Source of the DNA: Pseudolabrys sp.
GTDB taxonomy: Bacteria; Pseudomonadota; Alphaproteobacteria; Rhizobiales; Xanthobacteraceae
Reading direction: 5' to 3'
Assembly (NCBI GenBank): GCA_030655215.1
Contig: JAURVZ010000027.1
Span: forward strand, 1 to 42,064
Length of the DNA stretch: 42,064 bases
Shown: one piece after another, positions 27,224 through 37,584 of the stretch
Layout of the letters: each line of letters starts with the position of its first letter
How positions within the stretch are numbered: position 1 is the first letter of the stretch
Made by a program: the position numbers and the translations under genes
Notes under the pieces: generated by a model
Database searches by the model: none
What the model was told of the DNA's origin: nothing
The model's input: the letters and a program-made list of their open reading frames with translations, nothing else

Positions 27224-27261
27224 GTAACCAGTTGGTAACCAAACGTCGGTTACCGATTGGT
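27224..27261. promoter_or_regulatory. Inverted GGTAACC/GGTTACC operator-like site
   Basis: GGTAACC (27234-27240) and GGTTACC (27248-27254) form a perfect 7-bp inverted repeat around a 7-base spacer. The symmetry extends outwards (ACCA...TGGT) to 14-base arms matching at 11 positions. Another half-like copy, AGTAACCA, lies at 27223-27230. It is centred about 44 bases before the ATG of the next gene, between the kinase stop and that gene. A dimeric repressor or activator site is plausible. Confidence 0.5.
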
Positions 27262-27287
27262 GAACAAATCCTTTCGGAGCACTGTCC

Positions 27288-28256
27288 ATGGACCAGCCCA
27301 AAGACACCGCCGCGACCGGTAACAGTGCGACGCCCGAACCGACAAAAACTCCTGAAATCAAGGCTGTTTCGAGTGCTTCCGCGCCGGAGACGCTAGCGCC
27401 GAAAGCCGCCATCAGCGACTTGCCCTCCGTCGAATCGCCGTCGATCTCGCCAGCCGATCTGGTCAAGACCGCTGACAGCGATCTCGAACCGGCGGCCACG
27501 CCGATCCCGGAACTGGCGATCGACGCGCAGGACGCCAACACATTCGCCAACGAGGAATTCCAGCCGCTGCCGGCTGAGCCGAAGCGCGCGCTGCTGCGCC
27601 CGCGTCACAAGCGCTATGCCGTGCTCGCCGCGTCCGTTGCGATTGCCGCCGCGATGGGTGGCGTCATCGGAGCACTGGCCACTGGCGGCTCGCCGACTCC
27701 GCCGCCCGTGAATGTCGCCGCGGTTGAGGAAGCCAAGGCGATGCAGGCGTCGATGGCCAAGCTGGCCAAGGAAGTGACCACGCTGAAGGCGAACCTTGAG
27801 GAAGCCAACAAGGTTACGCGCGCGCAGGTCGCCAAGATTGAAACCAAGATCGAGAGCAAGGTCGACAGCAAAATCGCCAAGCTCGACGAGCGCCTGAAGA
27901 AAGAAGCCGAGGAAGTCACCGGCTCGATCTTGGCGCCGCAAACCGTTGCTGCTGTTGCGCCGCCCGCTGCTGTTGCTGCGGCGCCGGTTCCCGTGCCGAC
28001 GCCGCGCCCGGCGACGCGCATGGCCGCCCCTGAACAACCGCTCCGCCTGCCGGTGGTGCCGGGCTGGTCGATCCACGACACGCGTGGCGGCTACATTTAT
28101 GTCGAGAGCCGCGGCGAGGTCTATCAGATCTCGCCCGGTGCGCCGCTGCCCGGCATCGGCCAGGTCGAATCGATCAAGCGGCTGGACGGCCGCTGGGTGG
28201 TGAAGACGCCGAAGGGCATCATCGTCGCCGCGCGCGACCGGCGATATTTCGAATAG
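27288..28256 (+). CDS. Membrane-anchored coiled-coil protein, function unknown
   Basis: A 322-residue protein I cannot name. Residues 1-105 are Pro/Ala/Ser/Thr-rich and probably disordered. A single membrane helix lies at about 112-132 (VLAASVAIAAAMGGVIGALA) after a basic KRYA stretch, placing the N-terminus in the cytoplasm. A coiled coil spans about 145-208 (repeated KIETKIESKVDSKIAKLDE heptads), then a Pro/Ala-rich linker. A compact C-terminal domain of about 75 residues starts VVPGWSIHDTRGGYIYVES and continues with GQVESIKRLDGRWVVKTPKG. The topology suggests a periplasmic wall- or envelope-binding role, but this is inference. Confidence 0.85.
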   Translation: MDQPKDTAATGNSATPEPTKTPEIKAVSSASAPETLAPKAAISDLPSVESPSISPADLVKTADSDLEPAATPIPELAIDAQDANTFANEEFQPLPAEPKRALLRPRHKRYAVLAASVAIAAAMGGVIGALATGGSPTPPPVNVAAVEEAKAMQASMAKLAKEVTTLKANLEEANKVTRAQVAKIETKIESKVDSKIAKLDERLKKEAEEVTGSILAPQTVAAVAPPAAVAAAPVPVPTPRPATRMAAPEQPLRLPVVPGWSIHDTRGGYIYVESRGEVYQISPGAPLPGIGQVESIKRLDGRWVVKTPKGIIVAARDRRYFE

Positions 28257-28279
28257 CCGCATACGCACCGCAGGACTTT

Positions 28280-28370
28280 GTCATGGCCGGGCTTGTCCCG
28301 GCCATCTCGTTTAGGGACGCACAATCTTTGCCCACCTAAGCGGGATGCCCGGGTCAAGCCCGGGCATGAC
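28280..28370. repeat. Palindromic intergenic repeat with GTCAT/ATGAC ends
   Basis: Two hairpins, GGCCGGG-CTTGT-CCCGGCC near 28285-28303 and GCCCGGG-TCAA-GCCCGGGC near 28347-28365, are enclosed by GTCAT and ATGAC ends. It shares its ends and layout with the element at 3437-3511. It occupies most of the 166-base gap 28257-28422 and could act as a transcript end between the coiled-coil gene and the next one. Confidence 0.7.
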
Positions 28371-28422
28371 AAGACTTGGTATCCATGCCAGATTTAACCC
28401 GCCGGACGATTGCGGGTGGTGC

Positions 28423-29247
28423 ATGCGCGGACCGTTCCTGAAAGCTCTTGCGGGCTGCCTGTTTGTGGCGGCGTTCTCGTCACAGGCGTTCGCGCAAGGC
28501 GCGGCGCCGAAGCCGGCCTATCCCGACGCGGTCGATAGCTGTCCCGGCCTCGTTTCGATGCGGCGGCCGCCGGTCATACCCGCGGCGTTGAACGCCGATC
28601 AGATGCGTATCACTTATGCCGGGCATTCGACGTTTCTGCTCGAGAGTCCGCAGCTCGTGCGCGTGGCCACTGACTACAATGATTGGGTGAAGCCGTCGGT
28701 GCTGCCTGACATCGTGACGATGAATCACGCGCATTCCAGCCATTACACCGACCGTCCCGATCCCGGCATCAAACATGTGTTGCGCGGCTGGAGCCAGAAC
28801 GAAAAGCCGGCGCGCATCGACATCCAGTTCAAGGATGTGCGCGTGCGCAATGTGCCGACCAACATCCGCACCTTCGGTGGCGACACCGAGCGGCACGGCA
28901 ATTCGATTTTTATCTATGAGATGGCAAACATGTGCATCGCGCATCTTGGTCATCTGCATCACACATTGACGCCGCAACAACTTGCCGAAGTCGGCAAAGT
29001 CGATGTGGTGATGGTGCCGGTCGATGGCGGCGCGACGCTCGACCTCGAAGGCATGATGGATGTGCTGCGTTCGTTGAAAGCGCCGCTGATGATCCCGATG
29101 CATTATTTCTCAAGCTACACGCTTGATCGTTTCTTGCAGCGCGCGCGGCAGGAATGGGATGTCGAAACCGCCGATGTTCCATCGACATTGGTTTCAAAAA
29201 CAACCTTGCCGACAAAGCCCAAAGTGCTGGTGCTGCCGGGACGCTAG
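28423..29247 (+). CDS. Exported metallo-beta-lactamase-fold hydrolase, variant metal site
   Basis: A 274-residue protein beginning with a signal peptide (MRGPFLKALAGCLFVAAF...AFAQ, cleavage near residue 25), so it is probably periplasmic. The start at 28423 is chosen because the upstream extension would run through a repeat. The fold is that of the UlaG-like group: ITYAGHSTFLLESPQ, then MNHAHSSHYTD (residues 100-110), then HLGHLHHTLTPQQLAEVGKV and IPMHYFSSY. The normal HxHxDH metal motif is changed to NHAHSSH, with Ser in place of Asp106. The metal site may be altered. Substrate unknown. Confidence 0.85.
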   Translation: MRGPFLKALAGCLFVAAFSSQAFAQGAAPKPAYPDAVDSCPGLVSMRRPPVIPAALNADQMRITYAGHSTFLLESPQLVRVATDYNDWVKPSVLPDIVTMNHAHSSHYTDRPDPGIKHVLRGWSQNEKPARIDIQFKDVRVRNVPTNIRTFGGDTERHGNSIFIYEMANMCIAHLGHLHHTLTPQQLAEVGKVDVVMVPVDGGATLDLEGMMDVLRSLKAPLMIPMHYFSSYTLDRFLQRARQEWDVETADVPSTLVSKTTLPTKPKVLVLPGR

Positions 29248-29365
29248 CGTCGCCACAATTGGCGATTTTGCCTGTCAAATGGGCACTTCTTCGATTCTCA
29301 AAAACTTGTGATCTGTGATGCGCGTCACTTCGCCGCCTTTGCCGCTATTTTATCAACAGCAGCAG

Positions 29366-29393
29366 TTGACGGCGCGGAACGAAAGACTAGGTC
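29366..29393 (+). promoter_or_regulatory. Predicted promoter of the GIY-YIG-like gene
   Basis: TTGACGG (29366-29372) followed after 13 bases by ACTAGGTC resembles the alphaproteobacterial housekeeping pattern. The remaining bases of the 193-base gap 29248-29440 show nothing further that I can support. Confidence 0.4.
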
Positions 29394-29440
29394 TCGCGTT
29401 CAAGACGGTCGCAATGTGGGGCGGGTAAGGGAATCTCGAT

Positions 29441-29806
29441 ATGGTACAGAGTTGGAGTAGCTGGAAGCGCTATCCGGACGCACATGACGGTGGTCATGTT
29501 GAAGCGCCGATTGGCCCCGGCGTTTATGAAGTGCGCAATGCATCGACCGGCCGCGTTGTTGCTTTCGGTCACGCGCGCAATGTCGCCAATGCAATCACCG
29601 ATTTGAAGGTCAATGGTGGCGTCAGCCCGCTGCAGCGTTTGTTCGGCAAGCAGCCGTTAGTGTCGGCTGTGAACGATCTCGAATATCGCACCTATGCGGC
29701 GGCGAGCCGCGCCGAAGCCAAGACAGCGGCGAGCCGCCTGAATGGCTTGCGCCAGACCGCCTGGCGCCGCCGCGTCGACATGGGCAATTCGGCCCGCATG
29801 GGCTGA
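29441..29806 (+). CDS. Small degenerate GIY-YIG-like protein
   Basis: A 121-residue protein with the start of a GIY-YIG fold: GPGVYEVRN (residues 26-34, GIY position), GRVVAFGHARNVANAI (YIG position, with FGH replacing YIG), and LEYRTYAAASRAEAKTAASR where family members have a helix with the catalytic Glu. The Tyr of YIG and the expected Glu are missing, so nuclease activity is unlikely; binding of nucleic acid is possible. The start follows AAGGGA at 8 bases, and a strong terminator follows the stop. Family assignment is tentative. Confidence 0.75.
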   Translation: MVQSWSSWKRYPDAHDGGHVEAPIGPGVYEVRNASTGRVVAFGHARNVANAITDLKVNGGVSPLQRLFGKQPLVSAVNDLEYRTYAAASRAEAKTAASRLNGLRQTAWRRRVDMGNSARMG

Positions 29807-29829
29807 TCCACCTTTGCTGCCAGATTTTC

Positions 29830-29857
29830 AAAGGCCGGCGCTTGCGCCGGCCTTTTT
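29830..29857 (+). terminator. Rho-independent terminator after the GIY-YIG-like gene
   Basis: AAAGGCCGGCG-CTTG-CGCCGGCCTTT is an 11-bp perfect stem followed by more T. It ends transcription 24 bases past the stop codon and isolates the Rieske operon that follows. Confidence 0.92.
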
Positions 29858-29860
29858 GCG

Positions 29861-29891
29861 TTGGCCCCGCAGCTTGGAATGATCCTATAAT
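29861..29891 (+). promoter_or_regulatory. Predicted promoter of the Rieske-GS-hydrolase operon
   Basis: A perfect TATAAT at 29886-29891 lies 35 bases before the Rieske start codon. The best -35 candidate is TTGGCC at 29861-29866, with a long 19-base spacer. It lies immediately after the terminator, so the operon starts its own transcript. Confidence 0.45.
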
Positions 29892-29925
29892 TCGTCAAAA
29901 GAACGCAGGCGAGGGATGGCGACCG

Positions 29926-31239
29926 ATGCTGAGCGCGGAACAGAACGACCTCATCACCCGTACCGGGCCCGGCACGCCGGCCGGCCGCTTGATGCGGCAA
30001 TACTGGCAGCCCGCCGCGCTGGTCGATGAGCTCTCCGGCAACCGCCCGGTGAAGCCGGTGCGGCTGTTTGGCGAAGACTTGGTGATCTTCAAGGACGACA
30101 AAGGCCGCTACGGCCTGATCGGCCGGCGCTGTCCGCACCGCGGCACCGATCTCGCTTATGGGCGGCTGGAAGATGGCGGCTTGCGCTGCGCCTTTCACGG
30201 CTGGCTGTTCGACGTCAACGGCAAGTGCCTGCAGACACCAGCTGAGCCGGACGACAGCAACCTGTGCGCCAACATCAAGCAGAAATCCTATCCGGTGGTC
30301 GAGAAGAACGGCATCCTGTTCGCCTATCTTGGCGAAGGCGAGCCGCCGGCCTTTCCGCATTTCGATTGCTTCGTCGCGCCGAACAGCCACACCTTTGCAT
30401 TCAAGGGCATGATCGATTGCAACTGGCTGCAATCGCTCGAGGTCGGCATCGATCCGGTGCACACGTCGTTCCTGCATCGCTTCTTTCAGGACGAGGACCC
30501 GAGCCAAGCGTACGGCAAGATGTTTCGCGATACGACGCGCGACAGCGACATGCCGATGACGCAGATCATGCGCGAGGTGACGCGGCCGCGCATCGAGGTC
30601 GAGGACACCGATTACGGTTTCCGCTTGGTGACCTTGCGCCAGATCAGCGAAGCCAACACGCATGTGCGCGTTACCAATCTGGTGTTTCCCAATGCCTTCA
30701 TGATTCCGATGAGCCGCGAGATGACCATCTCGCAATGGCATGTGCCGATCGACGATCACAAGCACTATTGGTACGCGATCTTTACCTCGTTCGGCGAGCC
30801 GGTGAACAAGGACCAGATGCGCAACCAGCGTCTCGCGCTGTATCAATTGCCCGACTACATCCCGAACAAGAACAAGAGCAACGATTACGGTTTCGATCCG
30901 CACGAGCAGGAGCACGAGACTTATACCGGCATGGGCGCCGACATCAACGTGCACGACCAGTGGGCCTGCGAGTCGATGGGCGCGATCCAGGACCGCACCG
31001 AGGAGCATCTCGGCACGCCGGACAAGGCGATTGCCGCGTACCGGCGTTTGCTGCGGCGAGCCATCGAGCAAGCCGGCAAAGGCGAGGCGCCGATCCTGGT
31101 TGTTGATGAGTCGCGCGCGGCGGGCATCACCGGACCGGCGGCGATCGACGGCATCGGTCCGACGGCGGACTGGCAGGGTTACTGGCAGAGCACCGAGGCC
31201 AAGAAGCGCGAGACGATGAGCTGGAAGCATGGGCGGTAA
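29926..31239 (+). CDS. Rieske non-heme iron oxygenase, alpha subunit (phthalate dioxygenase-like)
   Basis: A 437-residue oxygenase subunit of the phthalate 4,5-dioxygenase group. Start ATG at 29926 (MLSAEQNDLITRTGPGTPAG). The Rieske 2Fe-2S ligands are C69, H71, C88 and H91 (CPHRG ... CAFHGW). The mononuclear iron site is E172-x3-D176-x2-H179-x4-H184 in LEVGIDPVHTSFLH. The C-terminal region folds around this site. Such enzymes hydroxylate or demethylate aromatic or cyclic compounds using NAD(P)H electrons from a reductase; no reductase or ferredoxin gene is nearby. First gene of a unit with a GS-like ligase 3 bases downstream. Substrate unknown. Confidence 0.92.
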   Translation: MLSAEQNDLITRTGPGTPAGRLMRQYWQPAALVDELSGNRPVKPVRLFGEDLVIFKDDKGRYGLIGRRCPHRGTDLAYGRLEDGGLRCAFHGWLFDVNGKCLQTPAEPDDSNLCANIKQKSYPVVEKNGILFAYLGEGEPPAFPHFDCFVAPNSHTFAFKGMIDCNWLQSLEVGIDPVHTSFLHRFFQDEDPSQAYGKMFRDTTRDSDMPMTQIMREVTRPRIEVEDTDYGFRLVTLRQISEANTHVRVTNLVFPNAFMIPMSREMTISQWHVPIDDHKHYWYAIFTSFGEPVNKDQMRNQRLALYQLPDYIPNKNKSNDYGFDPHEQEHETYTGMGADINVHDQWACESMGAIQDRTEEHLGTPDKAIAAYRRLLRRAIEQAGKGEAPILVVDESRAAGITGPAAIDGIGPTADWQGYWQSTEAKKRETMSWKHGR

Positions 31240-31242
31240 TTA

Positions 31243-32724
31243 ATGCCGCCACGGAAGGGCAAAGCCGCGCCGAGCTTAGTCGAGCGTCATAATCTGTGGA
31301 CGGCCGCGCAGGAAAAGGCGGCGGTCGAGATCGAACGCGCGATCAAGAGCCAGAGGCTCGAAGTCGTGCGCTTCTCATTCGCCGATCAGCATGGCGTGTT
31401 GCGCGGCAAGACATTGCTCGCGTCGGAAGTCGCCAGCGCTTTGCGCAATGGCGTCACCATGACAACGACGCTGCTGGCCAAGGATACGTCGCACAAAAGC
31501 GTGTTTCCGGTGTTCACCGCCGGCGGCGGCTTCGGCATGGAGGAAATGCAGGGCGGCGCCGACTTCGTCATGGTCGCTGACCCAACGACGTTCCGCATTT
31601 TGCCTTGGGCGAACAACACCGGCTGGGTGCTGTGCGATATCGTTTTCAGTAACGGCAAGCCGGTGCCGTTCTCGACGCGGGCGATCTACCGCAATGCGCT
31701 GACGACCTTGCATAAGGCCGGTTACGATTTCATGGCCGGGCTGGAAGTTGAATTCCATCTGTTCAGACTTGAGAACCCGCGCCTTGCGCCCGCCGACGCC
31801 ACATGGCCGCCGGAAGCGCCCGAAGTCAGCCTGCTGACGCAAGGCTATCAATATCTCACCGAGTCGCGCTTCGACATGTTCGATCCGGCGATCGAGATCC
31901 TGCGGCGCGGCTTGCTGGCACTCGGCCTGCCATTGCGCTCGGTGGAAATCGAGATTGGCCCGAGCCAGGTCGAGTTCACCTTCCGCCCGCAGATCGGCAT
32001 GGACGCTGCCGACACGATGATCCTGTTTCGCTCGGCGGTAAAGCAGATCGCGCGCCGCAACGGTTATCTGGCGAGCTTCATGTGCCGCCCGGCTTTGGCC
32101 AACATGGTGTCGAGCGGCTGGCATCTGCATCAGTCGCTGATCGTGACCAAAACGAAACGCAATGCCTTCGTCGATCCGGACGGGCTGTCGAGCCTCGGAC
32201 AATATTATCTCGGCGGCTTGCTCAATCATGCGCGCGCCGCGGCGGCCTTCACCACGCCGACGGTGAACGGCTACAAGCGCTACCGCTCCTATTCGCTGGC
32301 GCCCGACCGCGCCATTTGGGGCCGCGATAATCGCGGCGTCATGATGCGCGTCATGGGCCAGCCGGGCGACGCCGCGACGCATCTGGAAAACCGCGTCGGC
32401 GAGCCCGCGGCCAATCCGTATCTCTACATGGCGTCGCAGATCTATGCCGGGCTCGATGGCATCGCCCAGCGCACGGAGCCCGGCGCGTCCGCTGATACGC
32501 CGTATGAAACGGCGGCGGCCTTGCTGCCGAAGTCATTGGGCGAGGCGGTGACTGCGCTGCGCGCCGACGACGCGTTCCATTCAAGCTTCGGTGGCGGCTT
32601 CGTCGACTACTACGCCCACATCAAGGATGCCGAATTCGCGCGCTATCAAAAAGATGCCGACGAGGGCGGTGATCCTGCTAGCATCACCGCCTGGGAACAG
32701 AAAGAATATCTGGATTTATTTTAA
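31243..32724 (+). CDS. Glutamine synthetase-like ligase
   Basis: A 493-residue protein of the glutamine synthetase fold, with N-terminal beta-grasp domain (about residues 38-130) and catalytic domain after it. Metal and substrate positions are kept: E168 and E170 (GLEVEFHLF), E237 and E244 (VEIEIGPSQVEF), H294 (SGWHLHQSL), N342/K345/R346 (VNGYKRY), and E382/R384 (LENRVGEPAANPY). It lacks the adenylylation loop of GlnA. It belongs with the non-canonical group acting on amines other than ammonia, such as gamma-glutamylpolyamine, isopropylamine or aniline ligases. Its position 3 bases after a Rieske oxygenase suggests activation of an amine for oxidation. Substrate unknown. Confidence 0.9.
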   Translation: MPPRKGKAAPSLVERHNLWTAAQEKAAVEIERAIKSQRLEVVRFSFADQHGVLRGKTLLASEVASALRNGVTMTTTLLAKDTSHKSVFPVFTAGGGFGMEEMQGGADFVMVADPTTFRILPWANNTGWVLCDIVFSNGKPVPFSTRAIYRNALTTLHKAGYDFMAGLEVEFHLFRLENPRLAPADATWPPEAPEVSLLTQGYQYLTESRFDMFDPAIEILRRGLLALGLPLRSVEIEIGPSQVEFTFRPQIGMDAADTMILFRSAVKQIARRNGYLASFMCRPALANMVSSGWHLHQSLIVTKTKRNAFVDPDGLSSLGQYYLGGLLNHARAAAAFTTPTVNGYKRYRSYSLAPDRAIWGRDNRGVMMRVMGQPGDAATHLENRVGEPAANPYLYMASQIYAGLDGIAQRTEPGASADTPYETAAALLPKSLGEAVTALRADDAFHSSFGGGFVDYYAHIKDAEFARYQKDADEGGDPASITAWEQKEYLDLF

Positions 32725-33620
32725 TGCCTTACGCACTCACTGCCGACAATGTGAAGCTCTATTACGAAGAGACGGGACAGGGCACGCCGATCCTGTTCAT
32801 CCACGAGTTTGCCTCCGATCATCGCGGCTGGGAGCCGCAGATGCGCGAATTCGGCAAGCGCCATCGCTGCATCACCTATTCGGCGCGTGGCTATACGCCG
32901 TCCGATGTGCCGGATGACACGGGTGCCTACACCTACCAGCACATGATGCGCGATGCCGTTGCCGTGCTCGATCATCTCAAGATCGATAAGGCGCATCTCG
33001 TCGGCCTGTCGATGGGCGGCTACACCGCGCTGCAAGTGGTGCTCAATCATCCCGGCCGCGTCCGCTCCATGGTGCTGGCCGGCGCCGGCTCCGGCTTTGA
33101 ACGCGATTATCTCACCGAATTTCATGCCTCGTCGCGCGCGCTCGGCGATATGTTTGCCGACAAGGGCGCGGCGCATGTCGCCGAAACTTATGGCTGCGGG
33201 CCAAGCCGTGTGCCATTCGAGATCAAGGATCCGCGCGGCTATGAGGAATTCCGCACGCGCTTCGGCGAACACGATGCGCGCGGCTCGGCCAATGTCTCGC
33301 GCGGCTTTCAGGGCGCGCGGCCGTCCATGCTCGATTTTGAGGACGCCATCCGCAAGCTGGCGACACCGGCGCTTATCATCGTCGGTGACGAGGACGACCG
33401 CTGCATCGAATCGAGCCTGTTCCTGAAGGCTGCAATCCCCGCCTCCGGCCTGGTCATGTTTCCCAAAACAGGTCACGTCGTGAACCTGGAGGAGCCGGAC
33501 CTGTTCAATGCTGTGACCGCCGATTTCCTCAGCCGCGTCGAGGCCGGCCGCTGGCCGGCGCGCGATCCGCGCTCGCTTTCGCCCAATCCGCCAGTACCGC
33601 CGTGGAATCGGAATAGCTGA
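32724..33620 (+). CDS. Alpha/beta hydrolase
   Basis: A 298-residue alpha/beta hydrolase whose ATG shares one base with the GS-like stop (TAATG). The nucleophile elbow is GLSMGGY with Ser96. The acid lies in GDEDD (Asp222-225 region) and the base is His251 in TGHVVNLEEP. The pattern is closest to 3-oxoadipate enol-lactonase and C-C hydrolase relatives. No signal peptide. In the operon it may cleave an ester, amide or lactone made after oxidation; this is inference from the neighbours. The tail is Pro/Arg-rich. Confidence 0.92.
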   Translation: MPYALTADNVKLYYEETGQGTPILFIHEFASDHRGWEPQMREFGKRHRCITYSARGYTPSDVPDDTGAYTYQHMMRDAVAVLDHLKIDKAHLVGLSMGGYTALQVVLNHPGRVRSMVLAGAGSGFERDYLTEFHASSRALGDMFADKGAAHVAETYGCGPSRVPFEIKDPRGYEEFRTRFGEHDARGSANVSRGFQGARPSMLDFEDAIRKLATPALIIVGDEDDRCIESSLFLKAAIPASGLVMFPKTGHVVNLEEPDLFNAVTADFLSRVEAGRWPARDPRSLSPNPPVPPWNRNS

Positions 33621-33671
33621 CCGGCGCAGCCTGTCATCGCTTCGCAGCTTTGAATCGGCTACACGCGCGCC

Positions 33672-34898
33672 ATGATTACCGAAACAAAGCGCTCGTCTTT
33701 CTTCATCCTCTGCCTGCTCGGCGTGCTCAGCGTCGTCGGGCCGTTCAGCATCGACATGTACCTGACCGCCTATTTGCAGGTCGCCAGTGACTTCGGTGTG
33801 CCCTCGAGCGCCATTGCGCTGACGATCTCGGCCTATTTCATCGGCATGGCCGGCGGTCAGCTGTTCTACGGGCCGTTTCTCGATCGCTTCGGCCGCAAGC
33901 CGCCACTCGCTGCCGGCCTGACCTTGTATTGCGCCGCGTCGCTCGGCTGCGCGCTGTCGACCAGTGTCGAGATGCTGGTGGCAATGCGCTTCCTGCAAGG
34001 CCTCGGCGGCTGCGGCGCGCAAGTAGCATCGCTGGCCATGGTGCGCGATTTCTTCCCGGCCAACCGGCGCGCGAAAATCCTGTCGTCACTGTTCCTGTTC
34101 ATCGCGGTGTCGCCGCTGCTGGCGCCGACCGTCGGCGGCTTCATCGTCTTTGCCTGGGGCTGGCGCGCCGTTTTCGTCACGCTGCTGGTGGTGGTCGGCT
34201 CCATCCTCACCTTGATCTGGCTGTTGCTGCCGGAAGGCCACAAGGCCGATCGCGGCATCTCGCTGCGGCTCGGCCCGATCCTCAAGGAATATGCCAGCAT
34301 CGCGCGGCATCCGGCGTTCGCGACCTATGCCTTTGCCGGCGCGTTTTCGTTCTCCGGTCTGTTCACTTATGTCGCCGGCGCGCCCATCATCTTTATGAAC
34401 AATTTCGAGCTGAGCGCGACGGCCTTCAGCAGCATCTTTGCGCTCATCGCCTGCGGCCTGATCGGCGCCAGCCAGGTGAATGTGCAATTGTTGAAGAAGT
34501 TCAGCAGCACGACACTGTTTGCCGCTGTCCTTTGTGTGCAGATCGTGGTGACGCTGATCTTCGCCATCGGCACCTGGGCCGGCCTCTATGGCGTGACCAC
34601 CACTGTCGCCTTTTTCTTCGTCACCTTGAGCTGCCTCGGCGTCACCTATCCGAATGCGGCGTCGATCGCGATGGCGCCGTTCGGCCGCAATGCCGGCAGC
34701 GCCGCGGCGCTGCTCGGCTTTGTCCAGTTGGGCTTGGGCGCGGTGATTTCGTCCGGCGTCAGCTTCGTCAAGGCGGGCGGCAATCTGCCGATCATCGCCA
34801 TCCTGTCGGTGACCAGCATCATTGCCGGCATCGTGCTGCTGACCGGCCGCAAGCGCGCACAGGCGGCAATGGCCAAGGCGGCGGAGCAGAATCTGTAG
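33672..34898 (+). CDS. MFS transporter, Bcr/CflA drug-exporter family
   Basis: A 408-residue 12-helix transporter. The family signatures are seen: SIDMYLTAYLQVASDFG in helix 1, GQLFYGPFLDRFGRKPP in the loop between helices 2 and 3, and MRFLQGLGGCGAQVASLAMV in helix 4. Members export chloramphenicol, bicyclomycin, sulfonamides or amino acids, driven by protons. It starts 51 bases after the hydrolase with no visible terminator, so it may be co-transcribed and move the pathway substrate or product. Its TAG is only 3 bases from the gyrB stop on the other strand. Confidence 0.93.
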   Translation: MITETKRSSFFILCLLGVLSVVGPFSIDMYLTAYLQVASDFGVPSSAIALTISAYFIGMAGGQLFYGPFLDRFGRKPPLAAGLTLYCAASLGCALSTSVEMLVAMRFLQGLGGCGAQVASLAMVRDFFPANRRAKILSSLFLFIAVSPLLAPTVGGFIVFAWGWRAVFVTLLVVVGSILTLIWLLLPEGHKADRGISLRLGPILKEYASIARHPAFATYAFAGAFSFSGLFTYVAGAPIIFMNNFELSATAFSSIFALIACGLIGASQVNVQLLKKFSSTTLFAAVLCVQIVVTLIFAIGTWAGLYGVTTTVAFFFVTLSCLGVTYPNAASIAMAPFGRNAGSAAALLGFVQLGLGAVISSGVSFVKAGGNLPIIAILSVTSIIAGIVLLTGRKRAQAAMAKAAEQNL

Positions 34899-34901
34899 GC
34901 G

Positions 34902-37364
<2,463 letters not shown>

Positions 37365-37438
37365 CTAAAAATGAATCAGATTGAGCATCGTGTGTGACAC
37401 GAAAAATGACTCGCGTACAGCGCTAAGTCATCGCCATT

Positions 37439-37467
37439 AATATGTTGATTCAAAAGGGCTTTTTCAA
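37439..37467 (-). promoter_or_regulatory. Predicted gyrB promoter
   Basis: On the minus strand TTGAAA (37467-37462) and CATATT (37444-37439) are 17 bases apart. The leader would be about 100 bases. The rest of the 253-base gap (37332-37584) contains several small hairpins, including GGCGGC-GTTCA-GCCGCC at 37556-37572. Confidence 0.45.
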
Positions 37468-37584
37468 GCCGAGGGAAGGCAAAAACAGGCTGTTTTCGAA
37501 CCTTCCGGATCGGCTGTTTTCAGCCTGCGATGCCGCCCTTTGGCGGATCGCTTTTGGCGGCGTTCAGCCGCCAAGCAACTCAGT

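Noticed and set aside
28345..28422. Earlier start for the metallo-beta-lactamase-fold gene
   Set aside because: It would translate through the end of a palindromic repeat and would bury the signal peptide.
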